Part shown: positions 7,363 to 15,836 of the stretch, in pieces
Numbering within the stretch: position 1 is the first letter of the stretch
Layout of the letters: each line of letters opens with the position of its first letter
From: Planctomycetaceae bacterium
GTDB taxonomy: Bacteria > Planctomycetota > Planctomycetia > Pirellulales > Thermoguttaceae
Direction of reading: 5' to 3'
Length of the DNA stretch: 26,113 nt
NCBI GenBank assembly: GCA_015062085.1
Contig: SUVI01000036.1
Span: 1-26,113 of the forward strand
Translations under genes and position numbers: made by a program
The notes under the pieces: model-generated
Databases searched by the model: none
Seen by the model: the letters and a program-made list of their open reading frames with translations, nothing else
Told to the model about the DNA's origin: nothing

Positions 7363-9597
7363 ATGTCCGAAACTGAATCATCCGTAGAACTCATCGCGAC
7401 CTCGGTAATGGGACTCGAATCTGTCGTAGCGCGCGAATTGCGGGAAATGGGATTCGACGCAAAAAATATCGAAGTCGGACGGACTCTCTTTCACGGTTCC
7501 GTGCGGGACATCTGCCGGGCAAATATTCACCTTCGCTGTGCAGGCCGCGTACTGATCCGAATGGCAGAATTTCCTGCCGAGGATTTCGGGGAACTCTTTG
7601 ACCGGACGGTAGAACTCCCCTGGGAACGCTGGCTGCCGAAAAATGCGGCGTTTCCCGTTGACGGACGCAGTGTCCGCTCGAAACTCACCAGTGTTCCTGC
7701 ATGCCAGAGTATCGTGAAAAAAGCGATCGTAACGCGCCTCCTCAAAGCATGGAACACTGCCGATCTTCCGGAAGACGGCCCCAAATATCCGATCGAAGTT
7801 TCACTCCTCAAGGATCGGGCGACGCTGACCATCGACACGACCGGCGAAGGCCTCCATCGGCGCGGATACCGCAAGCTTGTCGGCGCGGCGCCTTTACGCG
7901 AAACTCTGGCGGCTGGTCTCGTACTTCTGAGCTACTGGGATCCAGAACGTCCCCTGCTCGACCCGTTCTGCGGAAGCGGCACCATTCCGATCGAAGCGGC
8001 CCTCATCGGACGAAACATCGCACCGGGACTCCGGAGAAATTTCGTTTCGGAAGCATGGAACGCCATTCCCTTCTCCGACTGGACCGAAGTCCGTAAAGCC
8101 GCACACGACGCGATCCTGCCGTCGATCCCCGCTCCGATTTTCGGGTGCGACCTGGATCCCGACGCCGTCGAAATGGCACAGTATCACGCCGAAATGGCCG
8201 GTGTCTCCGGCGATATCCGTTTCCAATGCCGCGATTTCTTCAAATCAGAACCCGAAGGCGAGTACGGCTGCACCATCATGAACCCGCCGTACGGGAACTG
8301 GATCGGCGAATACCGCGAGCTTCAGGAACTCTATGCCGCGATCCCCAGCGTCCTCCGCCAATTTTCGACCTGGTCGCACTACATCTACACAGGTTTCCCG
8401 GATTTCGAAAAACGCATCGGCCAGCAGGCAGACCGACGGCGAAAAATCTACAATTCACGTCTTGAATGCACCTACTTCCAGTTCTTTGGCCCACGTCCTC
8501 CAAAAACGAAAGACAGAAACGCCGCGGAAACCGCCGACGTTTCTGTACCTGAACCCCAGGAAGGACCTGACACCCCGAAAGAAAACGCCCAGTCTCCGCG
8601 TCCCTACCGCGCAGCATTCGGTGGTCTGAGCGATTCGGTGAAGCATTCCGCGCAGGATTTTGAACGGCGTCTCGAAAAACTCGCGCACCACTACCGACGC
8701 TGGCCGACGAAACGCGGGATCACGTGTTTCCGCCTCTACGACCGCGACATTCCGGAGATCCCTCTGGCGATCGACCGCTACGAAGACTGCCTCCACATTG
8801 CAGAATACGACCGTCCGCATGACCGGACCGGGGCGCAGCAGTCGGAATGGATGGAGCTGATGGCGGGCATCGCAGGAAAGGTCCTGGACGTTCCGCGGGA
8901 AAAGATCTTTCTCAAACGCCGGAAACGACAGAGCGGCACATCTCAATACGAGCGCTGGGACACGAAGCATTTCGTCATCGAAGCACACGAAGGCGGACTG
9001 AAATTCTTCGTGAACCTCTCCGACTATCTCGATACCGGTCTGTTTCTCGACCACCGGGTCACACGAGGAATGGTGCGCAATGAAGCTGCCGGGAAACGAG
9101 TCCTGAATCTCTTCTCGTACACCGGTTCCTTCAGTGTTTACGCGGCTGCCGGCGGGGCTGAGACCGTCACGACGGTGGACCTTTCCAATACGTATCTGGA
9201 CTGGGCGCAGGACAACATGGAACTGAATGGATTCCGCGGCTCACAGTACGAATACGTCCGCAGTGACGTTTTCCGGTTTCTGGAAGCACTCTACGACGAC
9301 GAGTTTTTCGACCTGGTCATCCTTGACCCGCCCACGTTCTCGAACAGCAAGGATCTCGATGACTGGGACGTGCAGCGCGACCATGCCGAAATGCTGGACC
9401 TCCTGATCCAGCACCTTTCACCGGGCGGCGTCATCTATTTCTCGAACAATAATCGGCGTTTCAGGCTGAATGAGTCGGAAATACACGGCGTCAGCATTCG
9501 CGAGATCTCCAATCGGACCGTTCCGGAAGACTTCCGCAACAAAAGGATCCACCGCTGCTGGCGAATGGTAAAACCGAAGGAAGACCAAGTAGACTAG
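7363..9597 (+). CDS. rlmL: Bifunctional 23S rRNA methyltransferase RlmK/RlmL
   Basis: A 744-residue fusion of two SAM-dependent methyltransferases that, in E. coli (702 residues), make m2G2445 (RlmL part) and m7G2069 (RlmK part) in 23S rRNA. Residues 10-165 match a THUMP-type RNA-binding region. The first Rossmann domain has DPFCGSGTIPIEAAL (200-214), GCDLDPDAV (261-269) and the N2-guanine signature NPPYG (307-311). After a Pro/Glu-rich linker (about 380-415) comes the second enzyme: FLKRRKRQSG (516-525), LNLFSYTGSFSVYAAAGGA (581-599) and ILDPPTFSNS (653-662). The start at ATG 7363 has GGAG 6 nt upstream. Both catalytic motifs are intact, so both activities are expected; the longer linker accounts for much of the extra length. 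Confidence 0.95.
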   Translation: MSETESSVELIATSVMGLESVVARELREMGFDAKNIEVGRTLFHGSVRDICRANIHLRCAGRVLIRMAEFPAEDFGELFDRTVELPWERWLPKNAAFPVDGRSVRSKLTSVPACQSIVKKAIVTRLLKAWNTADLPEDGPKYPIEVSLLKDRATLTIDTTGEGLHRRGYRKLVGAAPLRETLAAGLVLLSYWDPERPLLDPFCGSGTIPIEAALIGRNIAPGLRRNFVSEAWNAIPFSDWTEVRKAAHDAILPSIPAPIFGCDLDPDAVEMAQYHAEMAGVSGDIRFQCRDFFKSEPEGEYGCTIMNPPYGNWIGEYRELQELYAAIPSVLRQFSTWSHYIYTGFPDFEKRIGQQADRRRKIYNSRLECTYFQFFGPRPPKTKDRNAAETADVSVPEPQEGPDTPKENAQSPRPYRAAFGGLSDSVKHSAQDFERRLEKLAHHYRRWPTKRGITCFRLYDRDIPEIPLAIDRYEDCLHIAEYDRPHDRTGAQQSEWMELMAGIAGKVLDVPREKIFLKRRKRQSGTSQYERWDTKHFVIEAHEGGLKFFVNLSDYLDTGLFLDHRVTRGMVRNEAAGKRVLNLFSYTGSFSVYAAAGGAETVTTVDLSNTYLDWAQDNMELNGFRGSQYEYVRSDVFRFLEALYDDEFFDLVILDPPTFSNSKDLDDWDVQRDHAEMLDLLIQHLSPGGVIYFSNNNRRFRLNESEIHGVSIREISNRTVPEDFRNKRIHRCWRMVKPKEDQVD

Positions 9598-9750
9598 AAG
9601 AAAAAACTGGCAGACTTACGGATGGTGGAAAACCGCAGAAATCATAGCCCTGAGTTCTCTCTATCCATAAAATGTATCAGAATCACACACCTAAAATCTC
9701 CTTTTTTTCATTTCCCCGCAAAAAATTTTCATTCTGCGCGGGGGGAGTAC

Positions 9751-9779
9751 TTGAAAATGCAGGAGTTTTATGCTATAGT
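9751..9779 (+). promoter_or_regulatory. Sigma-70-like promoter for the GH2 gene
   Basis: TTGAAA (9751-9756), a 17-bp spacer and TATAGT (9774-9779), preceded by a G run at 9740-9745. The predicted leader is about 58 nt. Confidence 0.6.
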
Positions 9780-9817
9780 GTAAATGAAACGTTTTTGCGA
9801 TAAAATGCAAAAGTTTG

Positions 9818-9834
9818 TTTTTTTTAAAAAAAAA
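9818..9834 (+). other. T8-A9 palindromic tract abutting the GH2 ribosome binding site
   Basis: Eight T residues (9818-9825) run directly into nine A residues (9826-9834), whose last four belong to the AAAAGGAG ribosome binding site. In RNA the tract could fold back weakly and partly mask the site, and such homopolymers are prone to length change. Confidence 0.5.
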
Positions 9835-9843
9835 GGAGTCAAC

Positions 9844-12141
9844 ATGACAAAAAAACTCGCCTTGCTCCCGGCGCTTTTCGCGCTTCTGAGCATTCCTGCC
9901 GTCCTGTGCAGCGCCGCCGAGTGGAAGATCCAGGAAAATCCGATCCTTTCCCCCTGGGCTGAACAGGTCTCTCCCGAAAACGCACACCCCGAGTATCCCC
10001 GTCCCCAGTTCGTCCGTAAAGACTGGGTGAACCTCAACGGTCTATGGGACTACGCCATCATCAAGGCTGGCGAACACGTTCAGAAATGGGACGGAAAGAT
10101 CCTCGTGCCGTACCCGGTCGAATCTGCGCTCTCCGGCGTCAAGCGTGAAGTCGGAAAAGACAATCTGCTCGTCTACCGCCGTACCGTCACCATTCCGGCC
10201 GACTGGAAAGACAAGAACGTCGTCCTCAACTTTGAAGCGTGCGACTGGAAAACCGACGTTAACGTCAACGGCAAGCATGTCGGAACGCACATCGGCGGCT
10301 ATGCTCCGTTCAGCTTCGACATCACCAGCGCCCTGAAACCCGAAGGCGAGCAAGAGATCGAAGTCATCGTTTTCGACCCGACCAGCGATCACTGGCAGCC
10401 CCGCGGCAAGCAGGTCACCAACCCCCACGGCATCTGGTACACGCCGGTCACCGGTATGTGGGCCACCGTCTGGATGGAACCAGTCGCGAAACAGGGACAG
10501 CTCCTTAACTGTGCCGGTTACGCCGCGAAAGTCGTCGACGGCAAACTCGTTCCGTGCAATGACGGAAACATGGTCATTCAGGGTACCGCGAAGATCGCCG
10601 ATCCGAAAGCGACCGTTTTCGTGGAAGCCGACGTCATCGATCCGGAAACCGGCGTCACGCTCTACTCCGGCGGCGCGATGGTCAAAGACGGCAAATTCCG
10701 CATGGCGGGCAAAGTGAAGAACGTCAAATACTGGTCTCCCGAATCCCCGTTCCTCTACACGGTGAAATACCGCCTCTCCGTCAATCAGCGCACGGTCGAC
10801 TCCGTGGAAAGCTACCTCGGTATGCGTACCTCGACGCTCGGCAAGACCGCGGACGGAATCACCCGCATGATGATCAACGGCAAATTCATCTTCCAGTACG
10901 GTCCGCTCGATCAGGGATGGTGGCCGGACGGTCTTTACGCCTCCCCGACAGACGAAGCGCTCAAATACGACTTGGTCATGACGCAGAAGATGGGCTTCAA
11001 CATGCTGCGCAAACACGTGAAAGTCGAGCCGCGCCGTTTCTACTACCACTGCGACAAAATGGGGCTCCTCGTCTGGCAGGACATGCCGAACGGCGACCGT
11101 CATATTTCCCCGCGCGACCCGGACATCGTCCGCTCGAAAGAATCGACGGAAAACTACTACCGCGAATGGAGCGAGATCATGGATACCCTCCAGAACTCTC
11201 CGTCCATCGTGATGTGGGTCCCGTTCAACGAAGGCTGGGGTCAGTTTGACACGCAGACGGTCCTTGATTGGACGAAAGCGAAAGACCCGACGCGCCTGGT
11301 CGACGGTCCGAGCGGCTGGAGCGACCGCGGCTGCGGCGACGTTCACGACATGCACCGCTATCCCGGCCCGGGCATGTTCCCGCCGGAAGAAAACCGCGCA
11401 ACCGTCCTCGGCGAATTCGGTGGGCTTGGTCTGCCGTGCCCGGACAATGCGTGGAAAAAACAGGGCAACTGGGGCTACGTCTCCTTCGCGGATACCGAAG
11501 GCCTCCGCGCGAAGTACCAGAACCTGATCGTTGCGCTGCGCAAGCTGATCGACAAAGGTCTCTCCGCTGCCGTATACACGCAGACGACTGACGTTGAGAT
11601 CGAAGTCAATGGTCTGATGAGCTACGACCGCAAAGTCGACAAGATGGGCTGGGAAAACGTCGCGAAGATCAACTCACGTCTCTACAAACCGATTCCGGTC
11701 GAAAAAGAAGTCGTGAAGTGTGGTCAGGAATGGTCCTACACGACGGATGCTCCGGCAGAAAACTGGATGAACTGCGATTTCGATGCATCCGCGTGGAAAG
11801 TCGGTAAGAATCTCGGTGCCAATTTCCCGCCGAACGTCAATATCGAAACGAAATGGGACACCCCGGAGATCTGGGTCCGCCGCACGTTCGAACTTGGCGA
11901 TGTTGCGGGCAAAGAGTTCGCTCTGAAACTCTACCATGACGAAGACGCGACGGTTTACGTCAACGGCGTGAAAGTCCTCGAAACGAAGGGCTACACGGCG
12001 GAATATACGACCTACGAACTCCCGGCAGAAGCCATGAAAGCCTTCAAAGCCGGCAAAAACACGATCGCGATCCACTGCCGTCAGACCAAGGGCGGACAGT
12101 TCATCGACTGCGGTATCGTTTCTCTTGAAGAAGCCAAATAG
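9844..12141 (+). CDS. Secreted glycoside hydrolase family 2 enzyme
   Basis: A 765-residue exported enzyme. Signal peptide at residues 1 to about 25 (MTKKLALLPALFALL, then LCSAA). Domains follow the GH2 order: a sugar-binding jelly roll (about 40-215, NPHGIWYTPVTGMW at 193-206), an immunoglobulin-like domain (about 220-330), and a TIM barrel (about 335-620) with acid/base Glu463 in PFNEGWGQFDT and likely nucleophile Glu524 in GEFGG. A second carbohydrate-binding-like beta domain (about 625-760) ends the protein. GH2 enzymes retain configuration and act on beta-galactosides, glucuronides or mannosides; the sequence does not settle the substrate. AAAAGGAG 5 nt before ATG 9844 fixes the start. 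Codon use favours C-ending codons more than in the neighbours, suggesting high expression. No transporter or regulator lies beside it. Confidence 0.93.
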   Translation: MTKKLALLPALFALLSIPAVLCSAAEWKIQENPILSPWAEQVSPENAHPEYPRPQFVRKDWVNLNGLWDYAIIKAGEHVQKWDGKILVPYPVESALSGVKREVGKDNLLVYRRTVTIPADWKDKNVVLNFEACDWKTDVNVNGKHVGTHIGGYAPFSFDITSALKPEGEQEIEVIVFDPTSDHWQPRGKQVTNPHGIWYTPVTGMWATVWMEPVAKQGQLLNCAGYAAKVVDGKLVPCNDGNMVIQGTAKIADPKATVFVEADVIDPETGVTLYSGGAMVKDGKFRMAGKVKNVKYWSPESPFLYTVKYRLSVNQRTVDSVESYLGMRTSTLGKTADGITRMMINGKFIFQYGPLDQGWWPDGLYASPTDEALKYDLVMTQKMGFNMLRKHVKVEPRRFYYHCDKMGLLVWQDMPNGDRHISPRDPDIVRSKESTENYYREWSEIMDTLQNSPSIVMWVPFNEGWGQFDTQTVLDWTKAKDPTRLVDGPSGWSDRGCGDVHDMHRYPGPGMFPPEENRATVLGEFGGLGLPCPDNAWKKQGNWGYVSFADTEGLRAKYQNLIVALRKLIDKGLSAAVYTQTTDVEIEVNGLMSYDRKVDKMGWENVAKINSRLYKPIPVEKEVVKCGQEWSYTTDAPAENWMNCDFDASAWKVGKNLGANFPPNVNIETKWDTPEIWVRRTFELGDVAGKEFALKLYHDEDATVYVNGVKVLETKGYTAEYTTYELPAEAMKAFKAGKNTIAIHCRQTKGGQFIDCGIVSLEEAK

Positions 12142-12169
12142 TTCAGGATCGCAAGATCCCTAAATCATG

Positions 12170-12205
12170 AAAGGGAGGGTTCCATTGCGGGACCTTCCTT
12201 TTTTT
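12170..12205 (+). terminator. Terminator after the GH2 gene
   Basis: AAAGGGAGG (12170-12178) pairs with CCTTCCTTT (12193-12201) with one G-U pair, followed by T residues to 12205. A small GGATC-GCAA-GATCC stem-loop (12146-12159) lies between it and the stop codon. Confidence 0.75.
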
Positions 12206-12320
12206 ATGGTCTATCCAGCTGAGCGGCAGCTCGATCACATGCATCACGATTTTCGCCGCGAAAAGAGCTTTCCCACTCATTCTATCCATCACTTAGATAC
12301 CATCATCATTAGTGAAACGC

Positions 12321-12364
12321 AAAAAACCGGACGCTCCATCTCACACAGAAACGGAACGTCCGGT
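12321..12364 (-). terminator. Terminator of the Arg-rich protein gene
   Basis: Read on the minus strand, ACCGGACG (12364-12357) pairs with CGTCCGGT (12333-12326), extended by three pairs beyond one mismatch, and runs into T6 (complement of 12321-12326). Confidence 0.75.
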
Positions 12365-12398
12365 AAAATCACACACGGTACAAGCCGATAAACGAAAA

Positions 12399-14471
12399 CT
12401 ACTTACGTTTTCCTCCGCGTTTCGCCATCCGGTTGATACTTCCAGCTAGGCTGGACGGTTCACGGCGGCGCGCTTTCAGGTTCGTGTTGACGATGAAATC
12501 GATCGTGTAACGCCATCCCGGCACATCGTGCTGCGAGAAATCGGTTTCCCACACATCATCGTCATCGTCTGCTTCATCGCGTACTTCCGTGAAAACATGC
12601 TCTTCATCGTCAGCCGGATAATGCTCGTCGTCTTCCTCAAAACCACGATACCGAGCCGTCTCACGTTCTGGAGCGGTACGGCGGGAACGACGAGAACGGC
12701 GGGAACGCGAAACACGTTCGTCTTCTTCATCCTCATCTTCCTCCATGAACGATCCATTCCATGCGTTTTCCTGGAAATCGTCTTCGACCTGCTCAAAACG
12801 AGCCCTCACATCACGTCGAGAGCGTTTCTTCGGAACCACAGGCAATTCGTCCATTTCTTCTTCAAACATGACGGCATCCTCGGTACTCTCCGTCAAACGG
12901 CCGCGTTCCATCTTTTCACGCTGCGAACGACGGCGGCGGCGAGAACGTGCACCGTTCGGGACCTCACGTTCCTCTTCAAAAACCGGTTCAGGTTCGTCCA
13001 TTTGGAAAATGAATTCCATTTCGCCGGCATGCGACTCTTCCATCTCCGGCATTTCGTCAGCAATCGGACGACGAGTTCTGCGAGCTCTCTCACGGCGAGC
13101 AGGTGCAGAAATAGTCTCCTCTTCTGTACGATTTTTTCTTCCACTCCTGCGGGAACCTTTTTCCGTTTCCTGCATTTTACTGGCAACGAGACCAGCCATG
13201 ATCCCGCCAATGGCTGCCGACTTTTCCTCAATTGCAACCGTCTCCACAACACCAGAACGACGGCGACGGCGGCTTCGGGGCGGTACGGCAACAGCTTCGT
13301 CCGTTTCCTCTGACAGAGGACCCGCGTTGGCTTCCAACTGCGGAGCCTGAAACTCTTCCACATTTCGACGACTGCGCTCGCGGCGCGAACGGCGGGAAGT
13401 CTCCTTCTTTTCCTCCTGCACTTTCGGTTCGTCAAAAACATCCGCCGACGAAACAAAATCATCATCTTCCAGATCCACGATATGGAAATCCGCAGACGCC
13501 TTCGTTTCAACAGTTCCGCCATCTTTCCGAGCAGGCTCGGCAAACGCGGCAGGCGTCTCTTTTTTAGTATTCTTTTCCGGAAGCGTGACGGGGATCCCAA
13601 GATCAAAGGCAAGACTAGCCCACGGATCCAATCCATCCGGTTTTTTCAGAAGATCAGCGTCAGCAGACTCTTCGCATTCGTCCAATTCTTCCGATGCGCT
13701 CTCTTCACCCGAATTCTCCGAGATCGCGGCAAAGAAATCGTCAGCAGCCTCAGCAGCCTCAGCAGCCGTACTGGCGTCAGCGTCGTCCTCTTCATCATCG
13801 AGAAGTCCAAAACCGAACCCGCTGTTCACTGGACGCTCGTAACGGTCCAGCACACGGGAAAGAAAACCGTCTTCAGAAAGGATCGGCACAGACGTTTCAT
13901 CCGCAGCATCCGCATCCGCGGGAGCAGCACATTCTGCTTCCGCCGCCAATACACCTGCATCCGCATCTTCCTCGGTCAGCGCAGCATCGTCAGCTTCTGC
14001 CGCAATGGCCGTCTCACAGACAGAACCGCACCCCTCGACCGTCTCAACTTCGCATTCTTCAGAGACCAACTCCTCCGTCACCTCCGGCTCTCTGCCTTCC
14101 AGCGACAAATGCGTGTACGTTTTCGTCGAAAGGGTCCAGCCAAAGAAATCATCCTCATCTCCGTTTTCAGCAGCCTCCTGCGCGTCTTCGCCAAATTCCG
14201 TTCCAGCCGTCTGAGAAACGGCGGGCGAAACGGCAGTTCGCTCCATTTCCTGAGCAGCGTCTGCATTCACGGCAGCCTCTGCAAGATCATGCGGCGGCTC
14301 CGGATCTTCGGAAAAGAGGATCTCGCGCACATGCCGTTCCTGCTCCTGAGATGCCGAAGCGGGATGGAAATCAAGGGGGGAACTGTCTTCATTTTCCGCA
14401 ACAGTCTCTTCCTGATCCTGATTTTGAGTCGTGAAGATCTGGTCCCAATAGTTAGTTTTTTTCTGTGTCAT
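12399..14471 (-). CDS. Long low-complexity polyampholyte with repeated Arg patches
   Basis: A 690-residue protein of unknown function. Residues 1-350 are strongly acidic and Ala-rich with almost no basic clusters. From 360 on, short Arg patches alternate with acidic linkers: about 360-369, 399-406, 440-448, 459-469, 508-520, 548-558 and 588-599, the last being three RRS-type triplets. The tail (about 649-690) is less degenerate, with VPGWRYTIDFIVNTNL (649-664) and a basic end MAKRGGKRK. Isolated aromatic motifs stand out: NYWDQIF (7-13), DPWASLAFDLGIP (282-294) and VWETDF. Most of the chain should be disordered. Arg-rich disordered proteins often bind RNA or DNA, so a scaffold role around nucleic acid is an inference. 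ATG 14471 is chosen although it has no ribosome binding site; TTG 14510 would add 13 residues and also lacks one. No signal peptide. Confidence 0.85.
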   Translation of the reverse strand: MTQKKTNYWDQIFTTQNQDQEETVAENEDSSPLDFHPASASQEQERHVREILFSEDPEPPHDLAEAAVNADAAQEMERTAVSPAVSQTAGTEFGEDAQEAAENGDEDDFFGWTLSTKTYTHLSLEGREPEVTEELVSEECEVETVEGCGSVCETAIAAEADDAALTEEDADAGVLAAEAECAAPADADAADETSVPILSEDGFLSRVLDRYERPVNSGFGFGLLDDEEDDADASTAAEAAEAADDFFAAISENSGEESASEELDECEESADADLLKKPDGLDPWASLAFDLGIPVTLPEKNTKKETPAAFAEPARKDGGTVETKASADFHIVDLEDDDFVSSADVFDEPKVQEEKKETSRRSRRERSRRNVEEFQAPQLEANAGPLSEETDEAVAVPPRSRRRRRSGVVETVAIEEKSAAIGGIMAGLVASKMQETEKGSRRSGRKNRTEEETISAPARRERARRTRRPIADEMPEMEESHAGEMEFIFQMDEPEPVFEEEREVPNGARSRRRRRSQREKMERGRLTESTEDAVMFEEEMDELPVVPKKRSRRDVRARFEQVEDDFQENAWNGSFMEEDEDEEDERVSRSRRSRRSRRTAPERETARYRGFEEDDEHYPADDEEHVFTEVRDEADDDDDVWETDFSQHDVPGWRYTIDFIVNTNLKARRREPSSLAGSINRMAKRGGKRK
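13741..13767 (-). repeat. Three perfect 9-bp tandem repeats inside the Arg-rich protein gene
   Basis: TCAGCAGCC occurs three times in a row. On the coding strand it gives the Ala-Ala-Glu run around residues 236-243. The in-frame unit means length changes would alter only the acidic linker. Confidence 0.8.
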
Positions 14472-14841
14472 GATGAACTTGATCTGATCAATGAATAAAA
14501 CGCCCGGCAAAAGGCACAGGCTAAAGGAAATTTTCCTGTTCTCCGTCTAAACTTCCGTCTCTGTCGAAAACAGAAGACGCACGCTCTTAAACCCCTGACG
14601 TCTTTTTTGCCGACCATCCCGGGGTTTTCTCGGAAAATGGAAAAAAGGAAAAATCAAAAAATTTTCTCACCAATATTTTAACTGCAGTCCATTTCCGCCA
14701 ATTATTCACTTTTCACGCCAAAGGCAGGAAACAGAGCGAGATCTCATTGGCGTTTTCACAAAATAACGAAAAACGGCATGATTTGGATCTCGAAGCCAAC
14801 TCGGCTCCCTGATCAGTCTGCAAATCAAAAATATTTCTCCT

Positions 14842-14869
14842 ATTTTATCTCACTGTGATTTAAAGTCAA
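14842..14869 (-). promoter_or_regulatory. Sigma-70-like promoter, probably for the Arg-rich protein gene
   Basis: On the minus strand TTGACT (14869-14864), a 16-bp spacer and TAAAAT (14847-14842). If this drives the gene starting at 14471, the untranslated leader is about 360 nt. Confidence 0.5.
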
Positions 14870-14986
14870 TCGGAAACCCCCTAAAAAAACTGAAAAAAAT
14901 CCAAAAAAGTGCATCTTATTCCGATTTTCGACATTTTTTGCATACGAACCATTTTAAAATGGAAATAAATGGCAACAAAACGAGAT

Positions 14987-15019
14987 AAAACTGAAACAAA
15001 ACTGAAACAAAACTGGAAC
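14987..15019 (+). repeat. Three 11-bp direct repeats with phased A tracts
   Basis: AAAACTGAAAC at 14987-14997 and 14998-15008, then AAAACTGGAAC at 15009-15019. The 11-bp period is close to one helical turn, so the A tracts face the same side of the DNA. Confidence 0.8.
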
Positions 15020-15314
15020 AGAATGAGCGTGTCAGAGGAAGACGCCCCCCAAAGAAGAAAACTCCAGACACGAATTTCACAGCAAACCAGCAAACACAGA
15101 AAATACCAAAACAGACGAAAAGTTTTTATGGATCCCGCATCTTTTTGAGCTTTCCGTTTTCCCTCTCGGCAAACTTCTCTGGATTTTAGCAGCAGAATTG
15201 CTGCGCGCCTGCCGTCTGAGCTGAAAAAATGCTCCTTAAACGTAATTATGCCGAAGATTTTGAGAGAAAAGCATAAAAATTTGTGAAATTTTCAATATTT
15301 TCCCCTCCCCCCCC

Positions 15315-15343
15315 TTGCGAAAAACTCAACTATCTGCTAGAAT
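15315..15343 (+). promoter_or_regulatory. Sigma-70-like promoter for rpmE
   Basis: TTGCGA (15315-15320), a 17-bp spacer and TAGAAT (15338-15343), immediately after a run of eight C residues. The leader is about 42 nt. Confidence 0.65.
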
Positions 15344-15391
15344 TCAACGAAAATTATTCACAGACATTTTCTTTTTTAGGGAACCGAAGAA

Positions 15392-15625
15392 ATGAAAGAA
15401 AAAATTCATCCGAATTACGTCGAAACGAAAGTGACCTGCGGTTGCGGCAACACGTTCATGACGCGCAGCACCAAACCGGAACTGAAGATCGACATTTGCA
15501 GTGCGTGCCATCCGTTTTACACGGGGCGTCTGAAGTACGTCGATACCGCGGGACGTATTGAAAAATTCCGGGCGAAGATCCCGCAGGGCGGTTATGCCAG
15601 TCTGCAGGACCCCAAGAAAAAATAA
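15392..15625 (+). CDS. rpmE: 50S ribosomal protein L31, zinc-binding form
   Basis: A 77-residue large-subunit ribosomal protein; L31 helps bridge the two subunits. Cys16, Cys18, Cys36 and Cys39 match the zinc ligands of the C+ (zinc-binding) form, and [13 protein letters not shown] (33-45) is diagnostic. The length is normal for the family. AGGGA lies 9 nt before the ATG. It has its own promoter and terminator, so it is mainly monocistronic, although prfA follows on the same strand, an order also seen in other bacteria. Because this form needs zinc, zinc-free paralogues may exist elsewhere in the genome. Confidence 0.97.
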   Translation: MKEKIHPNYVETKVTCGCGNTFMTRSTKPELKIDICSACHPFYTGRLKYVDTAGRIEKFRAKIPQGGYASLQDPKKK

Positions 15626-15639
15626 AACGTTTTTTCGTT

Positions 15640-15679
15640 GGCGCAGTGACTCTTTTCTAGAGAAATTGCGCCTTTTTTT
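15640..15679 (+). terminator. Terminator after rpmE
   Basis: GGCGCAGT (15640-15647) pairs with ATTGCGCC (15665-15672) with one G-U pair, followed by T7 (15673-15679). Confidence 0.8.
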
Positions 15680-15836
15680 ATGTACCGGTTTGTACGAACC
15701 GTTTTTCACTGAACGTTTCCGGATCGGTATATTCCCGTAAAAGTAAAGAAGTTCGCGAGCCGCAGTATGATCTACTGCACATTCACGGCACATTGGCGGC
15801 ACGTTCATCGGCCGCAGTTCGGAAGAGGATCTTGTC

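Larger units (their letters stand above)
14472..15391. other. 920-bp gene-free AT-rich region
   Basis: No convincing gene is present. From left to right it holds: a possible hairpin AAACCCC (14589-14595) with GGGGTTT (14621-14627); a weaker minus-strand promoter candidate (TTGGCG at 14701-14696, 15 bp, TAAAAT at 14680-14675); a better one at 14842-14869; an 11-bp direct repeat at 14987-15019; a perfect GCAGCA/TGCTGC hairpin at 15189-15204; and a C-rich run at 15302-15314 before the rpmE promoter. A 70-codon minus-strand frame at 14881-15093 is Phe/Ser-rich with no ribosome binding site and is not believed. Confidence 0.6.

Noticed and set aside
10042..11355. 437-codon open frame antisense to the GH2 gene
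   Set aside because: It mirrors the strong C-ending codon bias of the GH2 gene, is rich in Val, Arg, Asp and Phe as antisense frames are, and has no ribosome binding site or recognisable motif.
12167..12391. 74-codon plus-strand frame after the GH2 gene
   Set aside because: It runs through two terminator hairpins and has no ribosome binding site.
12528..14498. Long plus-strand frames opposite the Arg-rich protein gene
   Set aside because: They arise from low-complexity GAA/GCA/CGT codons on the minus strand; their products are Ser/Phe/Arg-rich without domains.
14987..15019. CRISPR-like repeats
   Set aside because: The 11-bp units are directly adjacent with no spacers, so this is a tandem repeat, not a CRISPR array; no cas gene is present.
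14881..15093. 70-codon minus-strand frame in the gene-free region
   Set aside because: Phe/Ser-rich translation of an A-rich strand, no ribosome binding site; it overlaps the 11-bp repeats.
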